A stretch of DNA of 64,000 nucleotides from Eledone cirrhosa (taxonomy: Eukaryota; Mollusca; Cephalopoda; Octopoda; Eledonidae): assembly GCA_964016885.1 (NCBI GenBank), contig OZ024742.1, forward strand, positions 361,463,573 to 361,527,572, in the 5' to 3' direction. Positions 41,869 to 55,588 of the stretch are shown one piece after another (the first letter of the stretch is position 1; each line of letters starts with the position of its first letter). The notes under the pieces are model-generated. The model did not search any database. It was not told where the DNA came from and saw nothing but the letters and a program-made list of their open reading frames with translations. The position numbers and the translations under genes were made by a program.

Positions 41869-42200
41869 AATTCACACTGTAAAGTTTTCATGTAAATGTC
41901 ACAACAAAAGGCACTCAGTACACACTGTAAGTAGAGTATGTAGGTATCAAATGCAAAAAGCACCCAATACACACTGTAAAGTGGTCGTGTAGGTATCACA
42001 ACAAAAGGCACCCAGTACACACTGTAAAGTGGTTGTTTAGGTATCACAGCAAAAAGCACCCAGTACACACTGTAAAGTGTTTATGTAGGTATCACAACAA
42101 AAAGCATCCAGTACACACTCTAAAGTGGTCGTGGAAGTGACACAACAAAAGGCACCCAATACACACTGCAAAGTGGTCGTGTAAGTGTCACAACAAATGG
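41869..42200 (+). repeat. Divergent cassette 8
   Basis: aattcac, tagagtatg near 41,930, gtcgtg and ttgttt monomers, then straight to gtttatg with no gattgtg monomer. Aagcatcc, gtggaagtgacac, gtgtcac and caaatggcaccc follow. Confidence 0.75.
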
Positions 42201-43978
42201 CACCCAATACACACTGTAAAGTGGTCATGTAAGTGTTACAACAAAAGGCACCCAATACACACTGTAAAGTGGTCATGTAACTGTTACAACAAAAGGCACC
42301 CAATACAAACTGTAAAGTGGTCATGTAAGTGATACAACAAAAGGCACCCAATACACACTGTAAAGTGGTCATGTAAGTGTTACAACAAAAGGCACCAAAT
42401 ACACACTGTAAAGTGGTCATGTAAGTGTTACAACAGAAGGCACCCAATACTCACTGTAAAGTGGTCATGTAAGTGTTACAACAAAAGGCACCCAATACAC
42501 ACTGTAAAGTGGTCATGTAGGTGTTACAACAAAAGGCACCCAATACACACTGTAAAGTGGTCTTGTAGGTGCTACAACAAAAGGCACCCAATACACACTG
42601 TAAAGTGGTCATGTAGGTGTTACAACAAAAGGCACCCAATACACACTGTAAAGTGGTCATGTATGTGCTACAACAAAAGGCACCCAATACTCACTGTAAA
42701 GTGGTCATGTAGGTGCTACAACAAAAGGCACCCAATACACACTGTAAAGTGGTCATGTAAGTGTTACAACAAAAGGCACCCAATACACACTGTAAAGTGG
42801 TCATGTAGGTGTTACAACAGAAGGCACCCAATACACACTGTAAAGTGGTCATGTAACTGTTACAACAAAAGGCACCCAATACAAACTGTAAAGTGGTCAT
42901 GTAGGTGTTACAACAAAAGGCACCCAATACTCACTGTAAAGTGGTCATGTAGGTGCTACAACAATAGGCACCCAATACACACTGTAAAGTGGTCATGTAA
43001 GTGTTACAACAAAAGGCACCCAATACACACTGTAAAGTGGTCATGTAACTGTTACAACAAAAGGCACCCAATATACACTGTAAAGTGGTCATGTAGGTGT
43101 TACAACAAAGGCACCCAATACAAACTGTAAAGTGGTCATTTAACTGTTGCAACAAAAGGCACCCAATACACACTGTAAAGTGGTCATGTAAGTGTTACAA
43201 CAAAAGGCACCAAATACACACTGTAAAGTGGTCATGTAGGTGCTACAACAAAAGGCACCCAATACACACAGTAAAGTGGTCATGTAACTGTTACAACAAA
43301 AGGCACCCAATACACACTGTAAAGTGGTCATATAATTGTTACAACAAAAGGCACCCAATACAAACTGTAAAGTGGTCATGTAGGTGTTACAACAAAAGGC
43401 ACCCAATACTCACTGTAAAGTGGTCATGTAGGTGCTACAACAAAAGGCACCCAATACACACTGTAAAGTGGTCATGTAGGTGTTACAACAAAAGGCACCC
43501 AATACACACTGTAAAGTGGTCTTGTAACTGTTACAACGAAAGGCACCCAATACACACTGTAAAGGGTCATGTAACTGTTACAACAAAAGGCACCCAATAC
43601 ACACTGAAAAGTGGTCATGTAGGTGTTACAACAAAAGGCACCCAATACACACTGTAAAGTGGTCATGTAAGTGTTACACAAAAGGCACCCAATACACACT
43701 GTAAAGTGGTCACGTAGGTGTTACAACAAAAGGCACCCAATACAAACTGTAAAGTGGTCATGTAACTCTTACAACAAAAGCCACCCAATACACCCTGTAA
43801 AGTGGTCATGTAACTGTTACAACAAAAGGCACCCAATACAAACTGTAAAGTGGTCACGTAGGTGTTACAACAAAAAGCACCCAATACAAACTGTAAAGTG
43901 GTCATGTAGGTGTTACAACAAAAAGCACCTAATACTCACTGTAAAGTGGTCATGTAGGTGCTACGACAAAAGGCACCC

Positions 43979-44400
43979 AATTCTCACTGTAAAGTTTTCA
44001 TGTAAATGTCACAGCAAAAGGCACCCAGTACACACTGTAAGTAGAGTATGTAGGTATCAAATGCAAAAAGCACCCAATACACACTGTAAAGTGTAGGTAT
44101 CACAACAAAAGGCACCCAGTACACACTGTAAAGTGATTATGTAGGTATCACAACAAAAAGCATCCAGTACACACTGTAAAGTGTTTATGTAGGTATCACA
44201 ACAAAAAGCATCCAGTACACACTCTAAAGTGGTCGTGGAAGTGACACAAGAAAAGGCACCCAATACACACTGTAAAGTGGTCGTGTAAGTGTCACAACAA
44301 ATGGCACCCAATACACACTGTAAAGTGGTCATGTAACTGTTACAACAAAAGACACCCAATACACACTGTGAAGTGGTCGTGTAAGTGTCACAACAAATGG
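43979..44400 (+). repeat. Divergent cassette 9
   Basis: Starts with the variant aattctcac, tagagtatg near 44,040, the shortened gtgtaggtatcac monomer, gattatg and gtttatg, then gtggaagtgacac and gtgtcac. The gtgtcac/caaatggcaccc monomer occurs twice, separated by one ordinary monomer. Cassette 11 is its copy, 5,229 bp downstream. Confidence 0.75.
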
Positions 44401-45988
44401 CACCCAATACACACTCTAAAGTGGTCATGTAAGTGTTACAACAAAAGGCACCCAATACACACTGTAAAGTGGTCATGTAACTGTTACAACAAAAGACACC
44501 CAATACAAACTGTAAAGTAGTCATGTAAGTGATACAACAAAAGGCACCCAATACACACTGTAAAGTGGTCATTTAACTGTTACAAAAAAAGGCACCCAAT
44601 ACACACTGTAAAGTGGTCAGGTAAATGTTACAACAAAAGGCACCCAATACACACTGTAAAACGGTCATGTAGGTGTTACAACAAAAGGCACCCAATACAC
44701 ACTGTAAAGTGGTCATGTATGTGTTACAACAAAAGGCACCCAATACACACTGAAAAGTGATCATGTAGGTGTTACAACAAAAGGCACCCAATACACACTG
44801 TAAAGTGGTCATGTATCTGTTACAACAAAAGGCACCCAATACACACTGTAAAGTGGTCATGTAAGTGTTACAACAAAAGGCACTCTATACAAACTGTAAA
44901 GTGGTCATGTAGGTGTTACAACAAAAGGCACCCAATACTCACTGTAAAGTGGTCATGTAGGTGCTACAACAAAAGGCACCCAATACACACTGTAAAGTGG
45001 TCGTGTAGGTGTTACAACAAAAGGCACCCAATACACACTGTAAAGTGGTCTTGTAACTGTTACAACAAAAGGCACCCAATACACACTGTAAAGGGTCATG
45101 TAACTGTTGCAACAAAAGGCACCCAATACACACTGTAAAGTGATCATGTAGGTGTTACAACAAAAGGCACCCAATACTCACTGTAAAGTGGTCATGTAGG
45201 TGCTACAACAAAAGGCACCCAATACACACTGTAAAGTGGTCATGTAAGTGTTACAACAAAAGGCACCCAATACACACTGTAAAGTGGTCATGTAGGTGTT
45301 ACAACAAAAGGCACCCAATACACACTGTAAAGTGGTCATGTAACTGTTACAACAAAAGGCACCCAATACAAACTGTGAAGTGGTCATGTAGGTGTTACAA
45401 CAAAAGGCACCCAATACTCACTGTAAAGTGGTCATGTAGGTGCTACAACAAAAGGCACCCAATACAAACTGTAAAGTGGTCATGTAAGTGTTACAACAAA
45501 AGGCACCCAATACACACTGTAAAGTGGTCATGTAAGTGTTACAACAAAAGGCACCCAATACACACTGTAAAGTGGTCATGTAGGTGCTACAACAAAAGGC
45601 ACCCAATACACACAGTAAAGTGGTCATGAAACTGTTACAACAAAAGGCACCCAATACACACTGTAAAGTGGTCACGTAGGTGTTACAACAAAAGGCACCC
45701 AATACAAACTGTAAAGTGGTCATGTAAGTGTTACAACAAAAGCCACCCAATACACCCTGTAAAGTGGTCATGTAACTGTTACAACAAAAGGCACCCATTA
45801 CAAACTGTAAAGTGGTCACGTAGGTGTTACAACAAAAAGCACCCAATACAAACTGTAAAGTGGTCATGTAGGTGTTACGAGAAAAAGCACCTAATACTCA
45901 CTGTAAAGTGGTCATGTAAGTGTTACAACAAAAGGCACCCAATACAAACTGTAAAGTGGTCATGTAGGTGCTACAACAAAAGGCACCC

Positions 45989-46320
45989 AATTCACACTGT
46001 AAAGTTTTCATGTAAATGTCACAACAAAAGGCACCCACTACACACTGTAATGTGGTCGTGTATGTATCACAACAAAAGGCACCCAGTACACAGTGAAAAG
46101 TGGTTGTTTAGGTATCACAGGAAAAAGCACCCAGTACACACTGTAAAGTGATTGTGTAGGTATCACAACAAAAATCATCCAGTACACACTGTAAAGTGTT
46201 TATGTAGGTATCACAACAAAAAGCATCCAGTACACACTCTAAAGTGGTCGTGGAAGTGACACAACAAAAGGCACCCAATACACACTGCAAAGTGGTCGTG
46301 TAAGTGTCACAACAAATGGC
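45989..46320 (+). repeat. Divergent cassette 10, lacking the tagagtatg monomer
   Basis: aattcac and gttttcatgtaaatgtcac lead directly to ctgtaatgtggtcgtgtatg near 46,047. Its counterpart cassette 12 has a tagagtatg monomer in between, so one 48-bp monomer has been lost here or gained there. Continues with ttgttt, gattgtg, aaaatcatcc, gtttatg, gtggaagtgacac, gtgtcac. Confidence 0.75.
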
Positions 46321-46391
46321 ACCCAATACACACTGTAAAGTGGTCATGTAAGTGTTACAACAAAAGGCACCCAATACACACTGTAAAGTGG

Positions 46392-46409
46392 TCATGTAAG
46401 TCATGTAAG
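46392..46409 (+). repeat. 9-bp internal duplication making a 57-bp monomer, copy 1
   Basis: tcatgtaag is present twice in direct succession inside one monomer, adding 9 bp. As 9 is a multiple of three the open frames are not broken. Confidence 0.85.
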
Positions 46410-46970
46410 TGTTACAACAAAAGGCACCCGATACACACTGTAAAGTGGTCATGTAGGTGTTCCAACAAAAGTCACCCAATACACACTGTAAAGTGGTCAT
46501 GTAGGTGTTACAACAAAAAGGCACCGAATACACACTGTAAAGTGGTCAGGTAACTGTTACAACAAAAGGCACCCAATACACACTGTAAAGTGGTCATGTA
46601 GGTGTTACAACAAAAGGCACCCAATACACACTGTACAGTGGTCATGTAAGTGCTACAACAAAAGGCACCCAATACACACTGAAAAGTGGTCATGTAACTG
46701 TTACAACAAAAGGCACCCAATACACACTGTAAAGTGATCACGTAAGTGTTACAACAAAAGGCACCCAATACACACTGTAAAGTGGTCATATAATTGTTAC
46801 AACAAAAGGCACCCAATACAAACTGTAAAGTGGTCATGTAGGTGTTACAACAAAAGGCACCCAATACTCACTGTAAAGTGGTCATGTAGGTGCTACAACA
46901 AAAGGCACCCAATACACACTGTAAAGTGGTCTTCTAACTGTTACAACAAAAGGCACCCAATACACACTGT

Positions 46971-47401
46971 AAACGTTCATGTAACTGTTACAACAAAAGG
47001 CACCCAATACACACTGTAAAGTGGTCATGTAGGTGTTACAACAAAAGGCACCCAATACTCACTGTAAAGTGGTCATGTAGGTGCTACAACAAAAGGCACC
47101 CAGTACACACTGTAAAGTGGTCATGTAACTGTTACAACAAAAGGCATCCAATACACACTGTAACGTGGTCATGTAGGTGTTACAACAAAAGGCACCTAAT
47201 ACACACTGTAAAGTGGTCATGTAACTGTTACAACAAAAGGCACCCAATACAAACTGCAAAGTGGTCATGTAGGTGTTACAACAAAAGGCACCCAATACTC
47301 ACTGTAAAGTGGTCATGTAGGTGCTACAACAATAGGCACCCAATACACACTGTAAAGTGGTCATGTAAGTGTTACAACAAAAGGCACCCAATACACACTG
47401 T
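46971..47401 (+). repeat. 431-bp local tandem duplication, copy 1
   Basis: Begins at the 47-bp monomer with ctgtaaacgttcatg. The same block begins again at 47,402, 431 bp later (nine monomers less one base). The corresponding region at 52.2 kb has only one copy. Confidence 0.7.
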
Positions 47402-47832
47402 AAACGTTCATGTAACTGTTACAACAAAAGGCACCCAATACACACTGTAAAGTGGTCATGTAGGTGTTACAACAAAAGGCACCCAATACTCACTGTAAAG
47501 TGGTCATGTAGGTGCTACAACAAAAGGCACCCAGTACACACTGTAAAGTGGTCATGTAAGTGTTACAACAAAAGGCATCCAATACACACTGTAACGTGGT
47601 CATGTAGGTGTTACAACAAAAGGCACCCAATACACACTGTAAAGTGGTCATGTAACTGTTACAACAAAAGGCACCCAATACAAACTGCAAAGTGGTCATG
47701 TAGGTGTTACAACAAAAGGCACCCAATACTCACTGTAAAGTGGTCATGTAGGTGCTACAACAATAGGCACCCAATACACACTGTAAAGTGGTCATGTAGG
47801 TGTTACAACAAAAGGCACCCAATACACACTGT
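47402..47832 (+). repeat. 431-bp local tandem duplication, copy 2
   Basis: Repeats the preceding block, including ccagtacacac, ggcatcc and ctgtaacgtgg. It differs by gtaagtg for gtaactg near 47,549 and cacccaat for cacctaat near 47,627. The last monomers are less certain. Confidence 0.6.
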
Positions 47833-49207
47833 AATGTGGTCATGTAGGTGTTACAACAAAAGGCACCCAATACGCACTGAAGTGGTCATGTAACTGTTAC
47901 AACAAAAGGCACCCAATACACACTGTAAAGTGGTCATGTAGGTGTTACAACAAAAGGCACCCAATAGAAACTGTAAAGTGGTCATGTAAGTGTTACAACA
48001 AAAGGCACCCAATACACACTGTAAAGTGGTCATGTAAGTGTTACAACAAAAGGCACCCAATACACACTGTAATGTGGTCATGTAGGTGCTACAACAAAAG
48101 GCACCCAATACACACAGTAAAGTGGTCATGTAGGTGTTACAACAAAAGGCACCCAATACTCACTGTAAAGTGGTCATGTAGGTGCTACAACAATAGGCAC
48201 CCAATACACACTGTAAAGTGGTCATGTAAGTGTTACAACAAAAGGCACCCAATACACACTGTAAAGTGGTCATGTAACTGTTACAACAAAAGGCACCCAA
48301 TATACACTGTAAAGTGGTCATGTAGGTGTTACAACAAAGGCACCCAATACAAACTGTAAAGTGGTCATTTAACTGTTGCAACAAAAGGCACCCAATACAC
48401 ACTGTAAAGTGGTCATGTAAGTGTTACAACAAAAGGCACCAAATACACACTGTAAAGTGGTCATGTAGGTGCTACAACAAAAGGCACCCAATACACACTG
48501 TAAAGTGGTCATGTAGGTGTTACAACAGAAGGCACCCAATACACACTGTAAAGTGGTCATGTAACTGTTACAACAAAAGGCACCCAATACAAACTGTAAA
48601 GTGGTCATGTAGGTGTTACAACAAAAGGCACCCAATACTCACTGTAAAGTGGTCATGTAGGTGCTACAACAAAAGGCACCCAATACACACTGTAAAGTGG
48701 TCATGTAGGTGTTACAACAAAAGGCACCCAATACACACTGTAAAGTGGTCTTGTAACTGTTACAACGAAAGGCACCCAATACACACTGTAAAGGGTCATG
48801 TAACTGTTACAACAAAAGGCACCCAATACACACTGAAAAGTGGTCATGTAGGTGTTACAACAAAAGGCACCCAATACACACTGTAAAGTGGTCATGTAAG
48901 TGTTACACAAAAGGCACCCAATACACACTGTAAAGTGGTCACGTAGGTGTTACAACAAAAGGCACCCAATACAAACTGTAAAGTGGTCATGTAACTCTTA
49001 CACCAAAAGCCACCCAATACACCCTGTAAAGTGGTCATGTAACTGTTACAACAAAAGGCACCCAATACAAACTGTAAAGTGGTCACGTAGGTGTTACAAC
49101 AAAAAGCACCCAATACAAACTGTAAAGTGGTCATGTAGGTGTTACAACAAAAAGCACCTAATACTCACTGTAAAGTGGTCATGTAGGTGCTACGACAAAA
49201 GGCACCC

Positions 49208-49640
49208 AATTCTCACTGTAAAGTTTTCATGTAAATGTCGCAGCAAAAGGCACCCAGTACACACTGTAAGTAGAGTATGTAGGTATCAAATGCAAAAAGC
49301 ACCCAATACACACTGTAAAGTGTAGGTATCACAACAAAAGGCACCCAGTACACACTGTAAAGTGATTATGTAGGTATCACAACAAAAAGCATCCAGTACA
49401 CACTGTAAAGTGTTTATGTAGGTATCACAACAAAAAGCATCCAGTACACACTCTAAAGTGGTCGTGGAAGTGACACAACAAAAGGCACCCAATACCAACT
49501 GTAAAGTGGTCGTGTAAGTGTCACAACAAATGGCACCCAATACACACTGTAAAGTGGTCATGTAACTGTTACAACAAAAGACACCCAATACACACTGTAA
49601 AGTGGTCGTGTAAGTGTCACAACATATGGCACCCAATACA
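49208..49640 (+). repeat. Divergent cassette 11, copy of cassette 9
   Basis: Starts aattctcac with tagagtatg near 49,269, exactly 5,229 bp after cassette 9. It contains the same doubled gtgtcac monomer; the second copy ends catatggcaccc here rather than caaatggcaccc. Also has gtcgcagc for gtcacagc near 49,238. Confidence 0.75.
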
Positions 49641-51265
49641 CACTCTAAAGTGGTCATGTAAGTGTTACAACAAAAGGCACCCAATACACACTGTAAAGTG
49701 GTCATGTAACTGTTACAACAAAAGACACCCAATACAAACTGTAAAGTGGTCATGTAAGTGATACAACAAAAGGCACCCAATACACACTGTAAAGTGGTCC
49801 TTTAACTGTTACAAAAAAAGGCACCCAATACACACTGTAAAGTGGTCAGGTAACTGTTACAACAAAAGGCACCCAATACACACTGTAAAGCGGTCATGTA
49901 GGTGTTACAACAAAAGGCACCCAATACACACTGTAAAGTGGTCATGTAAGTGTTACAACAAAAGGCACCCAATACACACTGAAAAGTGATCATGTAGGTG
50001 TTACAACAAAAGGCACCCAATACACACTGTAAAGTGGTCATGTAAGTGTTACAACAAAAGGCACCCAATACACACTGTAAAGTGGTCATGTATCTGTTAC
50101 AACAAAAGGCACCCAATACACACTGTAAAGTGGTCATGTAAGTGTTACAACAAAAGGCACTCTATACAAACTGTAAAGTGGTCATGTAGGTGTTACAACA
50201 AAAGGCACCCAATACTCACTGTAAAGTGGTCATGTAGGTGCTACAACAAAAGGCACCCAATACTCACTGTAAAGTGGTCGTGTAGGTGTTACAACAAAAG
50301 GCACCCAATACACACTGTAAAGTGGTCTTGTAACTGTTACAACAAAAGGCACCCAATACACACTGTAAAGGGTCATGTAACTGTTGCAACAAAAGGCACC
50401 CAATACACACTGTAAAGTGATCATGTAGGTGTTACAACAAAAGGCACCCAATACTCACTGTAAAGTGGTCATGTAGGTGCTACAACAAAAGGCACCCAAT
50501 ACACACTGTAAAGTGGTCATGTAAGTGTTACAACAAAAGTCACCCAATACACACTGTAAAGTGGTCATGTAGGTGTTACAACAAAAGGCACCCAATACAC
50601 ACTGTAAAGTGGTCATGTAACTGTTACAACAAAAGGCACCCAATACAAACTGTGAAGTGGTCATGTAGGTGTTACAACAAAAGGCACCCAATACTCACTG
50701 TAAAGTGGTCATGTAGGTGCTACAACAAAAGGCACCCAATACAAACTGTAAAGTGGTCATGTAAGTGTTACAACAAAAGGCACCCAATACACACTGTAAA
50801 GTGGTCATGTAAGTGTTACAACAAAAGGCACCCAATACACACTGTAAAGTGGTCATGTAGGTGCTACAACAAAAGGCACCCAATACACACAGTAAAGTGG
50901 TCATGTAACTGTTACAACAAAAGGCACCCAATACACACTGTAAAGTGGTCACGTAGGTGTTACAACAAAAGGCACCCAATACAAACTGTAAAGTGGTCAT
51001 GTAAGTGTTACAACAAAAGCCACCCAATACACCCTGTAAAGTGGTCATGTAACTGTTACAACAAAAGGCACCCATTACAAACTGTAAAGTGGTCACGTAG
51101 GTGTTACAACAAAAAGCACCCAATACAAACTGTAAAGTGGTCATGTAGGTGTTACGACAAAAAGCACCTAATACTCACTGTAAAGTGGTCATGTAAGTGT
51201 TACAACAAAAGGCACCCAATACAAACTGTAAAGTGGTCATGTAGGTGCTACAACAAAAGGCACCC

Positions 51266-51645
51266 AATTCACACTGTAAAGTTTTCATGTAAATGTCACA
51301 ACAAAAGGCACCCAGTACACACTGTAAGTAGAGTATGTAGGTATCAAATGCAAAAAAAAACCAATACACACTGTAATGTGGTCGTGTATGTATCACAACA
51401 AAAGGCACCCAGTACACAGTGAAAAGTGGTTGTTTAGGTATCACAGCAAAAAGCACCCAGTACACACTGTAAAGTGATTGTGTAGGTATCACAACAAAAA
51501 TCATCCAGTACACACTGTAAAGTGTTTATGTAGGTATCACAACAAAAAGCATCCAGTACACACTCTAAAGTGGTCGTGGAAGTGACACAACAAAAGGCAC
51601 CCAATACACACTGCAAAGTGGTTGTGTAAGTGTCACAACAAATGG
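51266..51645 (+). repeat. Divergent cassette 12
   Basis: aattcac, tagagtatg near 51,327, then gtatcaaatgc followed by a run of nine a and ccaatac, where other cassettes read aaaaagcacccaatac. Then ctgtaatgtggtcgtgtatg, cagtgaaaagtggttg, gattgtg, aaaatcatcc, gtttatg, gtggaagtgacac, gtgtcac. Confidence 0.75.
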
Positions 51646-51717
51646 CACCCAATACACACTGTAAAGTGGTCATGTAAGTGTTACAACAAAAGGCACTCAA
51701 TACACACTGTAAAGTGG

Positions 51718-51735
51718 TCATGTAAGTCATGTAAG
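51718..51735 (+). repeat. 9-bp internal duplication making a 57-bp monomer, copy 2
   Basis: Same tcatgtaag doubling, 5,326 bp after the first. This matches the offset of the surrounding 5.23-kb duplication at this point. Confidence 0.85.
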
Positions 51736-54700
51736 TGTTACAACAAAAGGCACCCGATACACACTGTAAAGTGGTCATGTAGGTGTTCCAACAAAAGGCA
51801 CCCAATACACACTGCAAAGTGGTCATGTAAGTGTTACAACAAAAGTCACCCAATACACACTGTAAAGTGGTCATGTAGGTGTTACAACAAAAAGGCACCC
51901 AATACACACTGTAAAGTGGTCAGGTAACTGTTACAACAAAAGGCACCCAATACACACTGTAAAGTGATCACGTAAGTGTTACAACAAAAGGCACCCAATA
52001 CACACTGTAAAGTGGTCATATAATTGTTACAACAAAAGGCACCCAATACAAACTGTAAAGTGGTCATGTAGGTGTTACAACAAAAGGCACCCAATACTCA
52101 CTGTAAAGTGGTCATGTAGGTGCTACAACAAAAGGCACCCAATACACACTGTAAAGTGGTCTTGTAACTGTTACAACAAAGGGCACCCAATACACACTGT
52201 AAACGTTCATGTAACTGTTACAACAAAAGGCACCCAATACACACTGTAAAGTGGTCATGTAGGTGTTACAACAAAAGGCACCCAATACTCACTGTAAAGT
52301 GGTCATGTAGGTGCTACAACAAAAGGCACCCAGTACACACTGTAAAGTGGTCATGTAAGTGTTACAACAAAAGGCATCCAATACACACTGTAACGTGGTC
52401 ATGTAGGTGTTACAACAAAAGGCACCCAATACACACTGTAAAGTGGTCATGTAACTGTTACAACAAAAGGCACCCAATACAAACTGCAAAGTGGTCATGT
52501 AGGTGTTACAACAAAAGGCACCCAATACTCACTGTAAAGTGGTCATGTAGGTGCTACAACAATAGGCACCCAATACACACTGTAAAGTGGTCATGTAAGT
52601 GTTACAACAAAAGGCACCCAATACACACTGTAAAGTGGTCATGTAGGTGTTACAACAAAAGGCACCCAATACACACTGTAATGTGGTCATGTAGGTGTTA
52701 CAACAAAAGGCACCCAATACGCACTGAAGTGGTCATGTAACTGTTACAACAAAAGGCACCCAATACACACTGTAAAGTGGTCATGTAGGTGTTACAACAA
52801 AAGGCACCCAATAGAAACTGTAAAGTGGTCATGTAAGTGTTACAACAAAAGGCACCCAATACACACTGTAAAGTGGTCATGTAAGTGTTACAACAAAAGG
52901 CACCCAATACACACTGTAATGTGGTCATGTAGGTGCTACAACAAAAGGCACCCAATACACACAGTAAAGTGGTCATGTAACTGTTACAACAAAAGGCACC
53001 CAATACACACTGTAAAGTGTTCATGTAGGTGTTACAACAAAAGGCACCCAATACAAACTGTAAAGTGGTCATGTAAGTGTTACAACAAAAGGCACCCAAT
53101 ACACACTGTAAAGTGGTCATGTAAGTGTTACAACAAAAGGCACCCGATACACACTGTAAAGTGGTCATGTAGGTGTTCCAACAAAAGGCACCCAATACAC
53201 ACTGTAAAGTGGTCATGTAAGTGTTACAACAAAAGTCACCCAATACACACTGTAAAGTGGTCATGTAGGTGTTACAACAAAATGACACAATACACACTGT
53301 AAAGTGGTCTTGTAACTGTTACAACAAAAGGCACCCAATACACACTGTAAAGTGGTCATGTAGGTGTTACAACAAAAGGCACCCAATACACACTGTACAG
53401 TGGTCATGTAAGTGTTACAACAAAAGGCACCCAATACAAACTGTAAAGTGGTCATATAATTGTTACAACAAAAGTCACCCAATACAAACTGTAAAGTGGT
53501 CATGTAGGTGTTACAACAAAAGGCACCCAATACTCACTGTAAAGTGGTCATGTAGGTGCTACAACAAAAGGCACCCAATACACACTGTAAAGTGGTCTTG
53601 TAACTGTTACAACAAAAGGCACCCAATACACACTGTAAACGTTCATGTAACTGTTACAACAAAAGGCACCCAATACACACTGTAATGTGGTCATGTAGGT
53701 GTTACAACAAAAGGCATCCAATACACACTGTAAAGTGGTCATGTAAGTGTTATAACAAAAGGCACCCAATACACACTGTAAAGTGGTCATGTGGGTGTTA
53801 CAACAAAAGGCACCCAATACGCACTGAAGTGGTCATGTAACTGTTACAACAAAAGGCACACAATACACACTGTAAAGTGGTCATGTAGGTGTTACAACAA
53901 AAGGCACCCAATACAAACTGTAAAGTGGTCATGTAAGTGTTACAACAAAAGGCACCCAATACACACTGTAAAGTGGTCATGTAAGTGTTACAACAAAAGG
54001 CACCCAATACACACTGTAATGTGGTCATGTAGGTGCTACAACAAAAGGCACCCAATACACACTGTAAAGTGGTCATGTAACTGTTACAACAAAAGGCACC
54101 CAATACAAACTGTAAAGTGGTCATGTAGGTGTTACAACAAAAGGCACCCAATACTCACTGTTAAGTGGTCATGTAGGTGCTACAACAATAGGCACCCAAT
54201 ACACACTGTAAAGTGGTCATGTAAGTGTTACAACAAAAGGCACCCAATACACACTGTAAAGTGGTCACGTAGGTGTTACAACAAAAGGCACCCAATACAC
54301 ACTGTAATGTGGTCATGTAGGTGTTACAACAAAAGGCATCCAATACACACTGTAAAGTGGTCATGTAAGTGTTATAACAAAAGGCACCCAATACACACTG
54401 TAAAGTGGTCATGTGGGTGTTACAACAAAAGGCACCCAATACGCACTGAAGTGGTCATGTAACTGTTACAACAAAAGGCACACAATACACACTGTAAAGT
54501 GGTCATGTAGGTGTTACAACAAAAGGCACCCAATACAAACTGTAAAGTGGTCATGTAAGTGTTACAACAAAAGGCACCCAATACACACTGTAAAGTGGTC
54601 ATGTAAGTGTTACAACAAAAGGCACCCAATACACACTGTAATGTGGTCATGTAGGTGCTACAACAAAAGGCACCCAATACACACAGTAAAGTGGTCATGT

Positions 54701-55395
54701 AACTGTTACTACAAAAGGCACCCAATACACGCTGTAAAGTGTTCATGTAGGTGTTACAACAAAAGGCACCCAATACAAACTGTAAAGTGGTCATGTAAGT
54801 GTTACAACAAAAGGCACCCAATACACACTGTAAAGTGGTCATGTAAGTGTTACAACAAAAGGCACCCAATACACACTGTAAAGTGGTCATGTAGGTGTTA
54901 CAACAAAAGGCACCCAATACACACTGTAAAGTGGTCATGTAAGTGTTACAACAAAAGGCATCCAATACACACTGTAAAGTGGTCATGTAAGTGTTACAAC
55001 AAAAGGCACCCAATACACACTGTAAAGTGCTCATGTAACTGTTACAACAAAAGGCACCCAATACAAACTGTAAAGTGGTCATGTAAGTGTTACAACAAAA
55101 GGCACCCAATACACACTGTAAAGTGGTCATGTTGGTGTTACAACAAAAGGCACCCAATACAAACTGTAAAGTGGTCATATAACTGTTACAACAAAAGGCA
55201 CCCAATACACACTGTAAAGTGGTCATGTAGGTGTTACAACAAAAGGCACCCAAAACAAACTGTAAAGTGGTCACGTAGGTGTTACAACAAAAAGCACCCA
55301 ATACAAACTGTAAAGTGGTCATGTAGGTGTTACAACAAAAAGCACCTAATACTCACTGTAAAGTGGTCATGTAGGTGCTACAACAAAAGGCACCC

Positions 55396-55588
55396 AATTC
55401 ACACTGTAAATTTTTCATGTTAATGTCACAACAAAAGGCACCCAGTAAACACTGTAAGTAGAGTATGTAGGTATCAAATGCAAAAAGCACCCAATACACA
55501 CTGTAAAGTGGTCGTGTAGGTATCACAACAAAAGGCACCCAGTACACACTGTAAAGTGGTCATGTAGGTGCTACAACAAAAGGCACCC
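55396..55588 (+). repeat. Divergent cassette 13, truncated
   Basis: aattcac, tttttcatgttaatgtcac, ccagtaaacac, tagagtatg near 55,457 and one gtcgtgtaggtatcac monomer. It then returns to an ordinary taggtgctac monomer and a second cassette start. The gttaatgtcac and ccagtaaacac spellings link it to cassettes 15 and 16. Confidence 0.75.

Larger units (their letters stand above)
42931..48159 (+). repeat. 5.23-kb segmental duplication, copy 1
   Basis: Matches 48,160 onward at an offset of 5,229 bp up to cassette 9/11, then 5,277 bp (one extra monomer in copy 2 between about 49.8 and 50.1 kb), then about 5,326 bp after cassette 10/12. Shared private variants include acaacaaaggcaccc near 43,107, gttacacaaaagg near 43,674 and taactcttac near 43,766. 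An internal 431-bp duplication at 46.97-47.83 kb is private to this copy. Confidence 0.75.
48160..53000 (+). repeat. 5.23-kb segmental duplication, copy 2
   Basis: Second copy, with acaacaaaggcaccc near 48,336, gttacacaaaagg near 48,903 and taactcttac near 48,995. It has one additional ordinary monomer near 50.05 kb and retains the tagagtatg monomer missing from cassette 10. The right edge is approximate, since similarity fades among related repeats. Confidence 0.7.
51266..55588 (+). repeat. Cassette-to-cassette higher-order unit, 4,323 bp
   Basis: From the start of cassette 12 to the start of cassette 14. The next unit repeats its order of markers: the 57-bp monomer, the gtaaacgttcatg monomers, cgcactgaagtgg and the gtgggtgttac monomer. 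Matching points differ in offset from 4,229 to 4,466 bp because blocks of whole monomers have been gained or lost. Confidence 0.65.
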
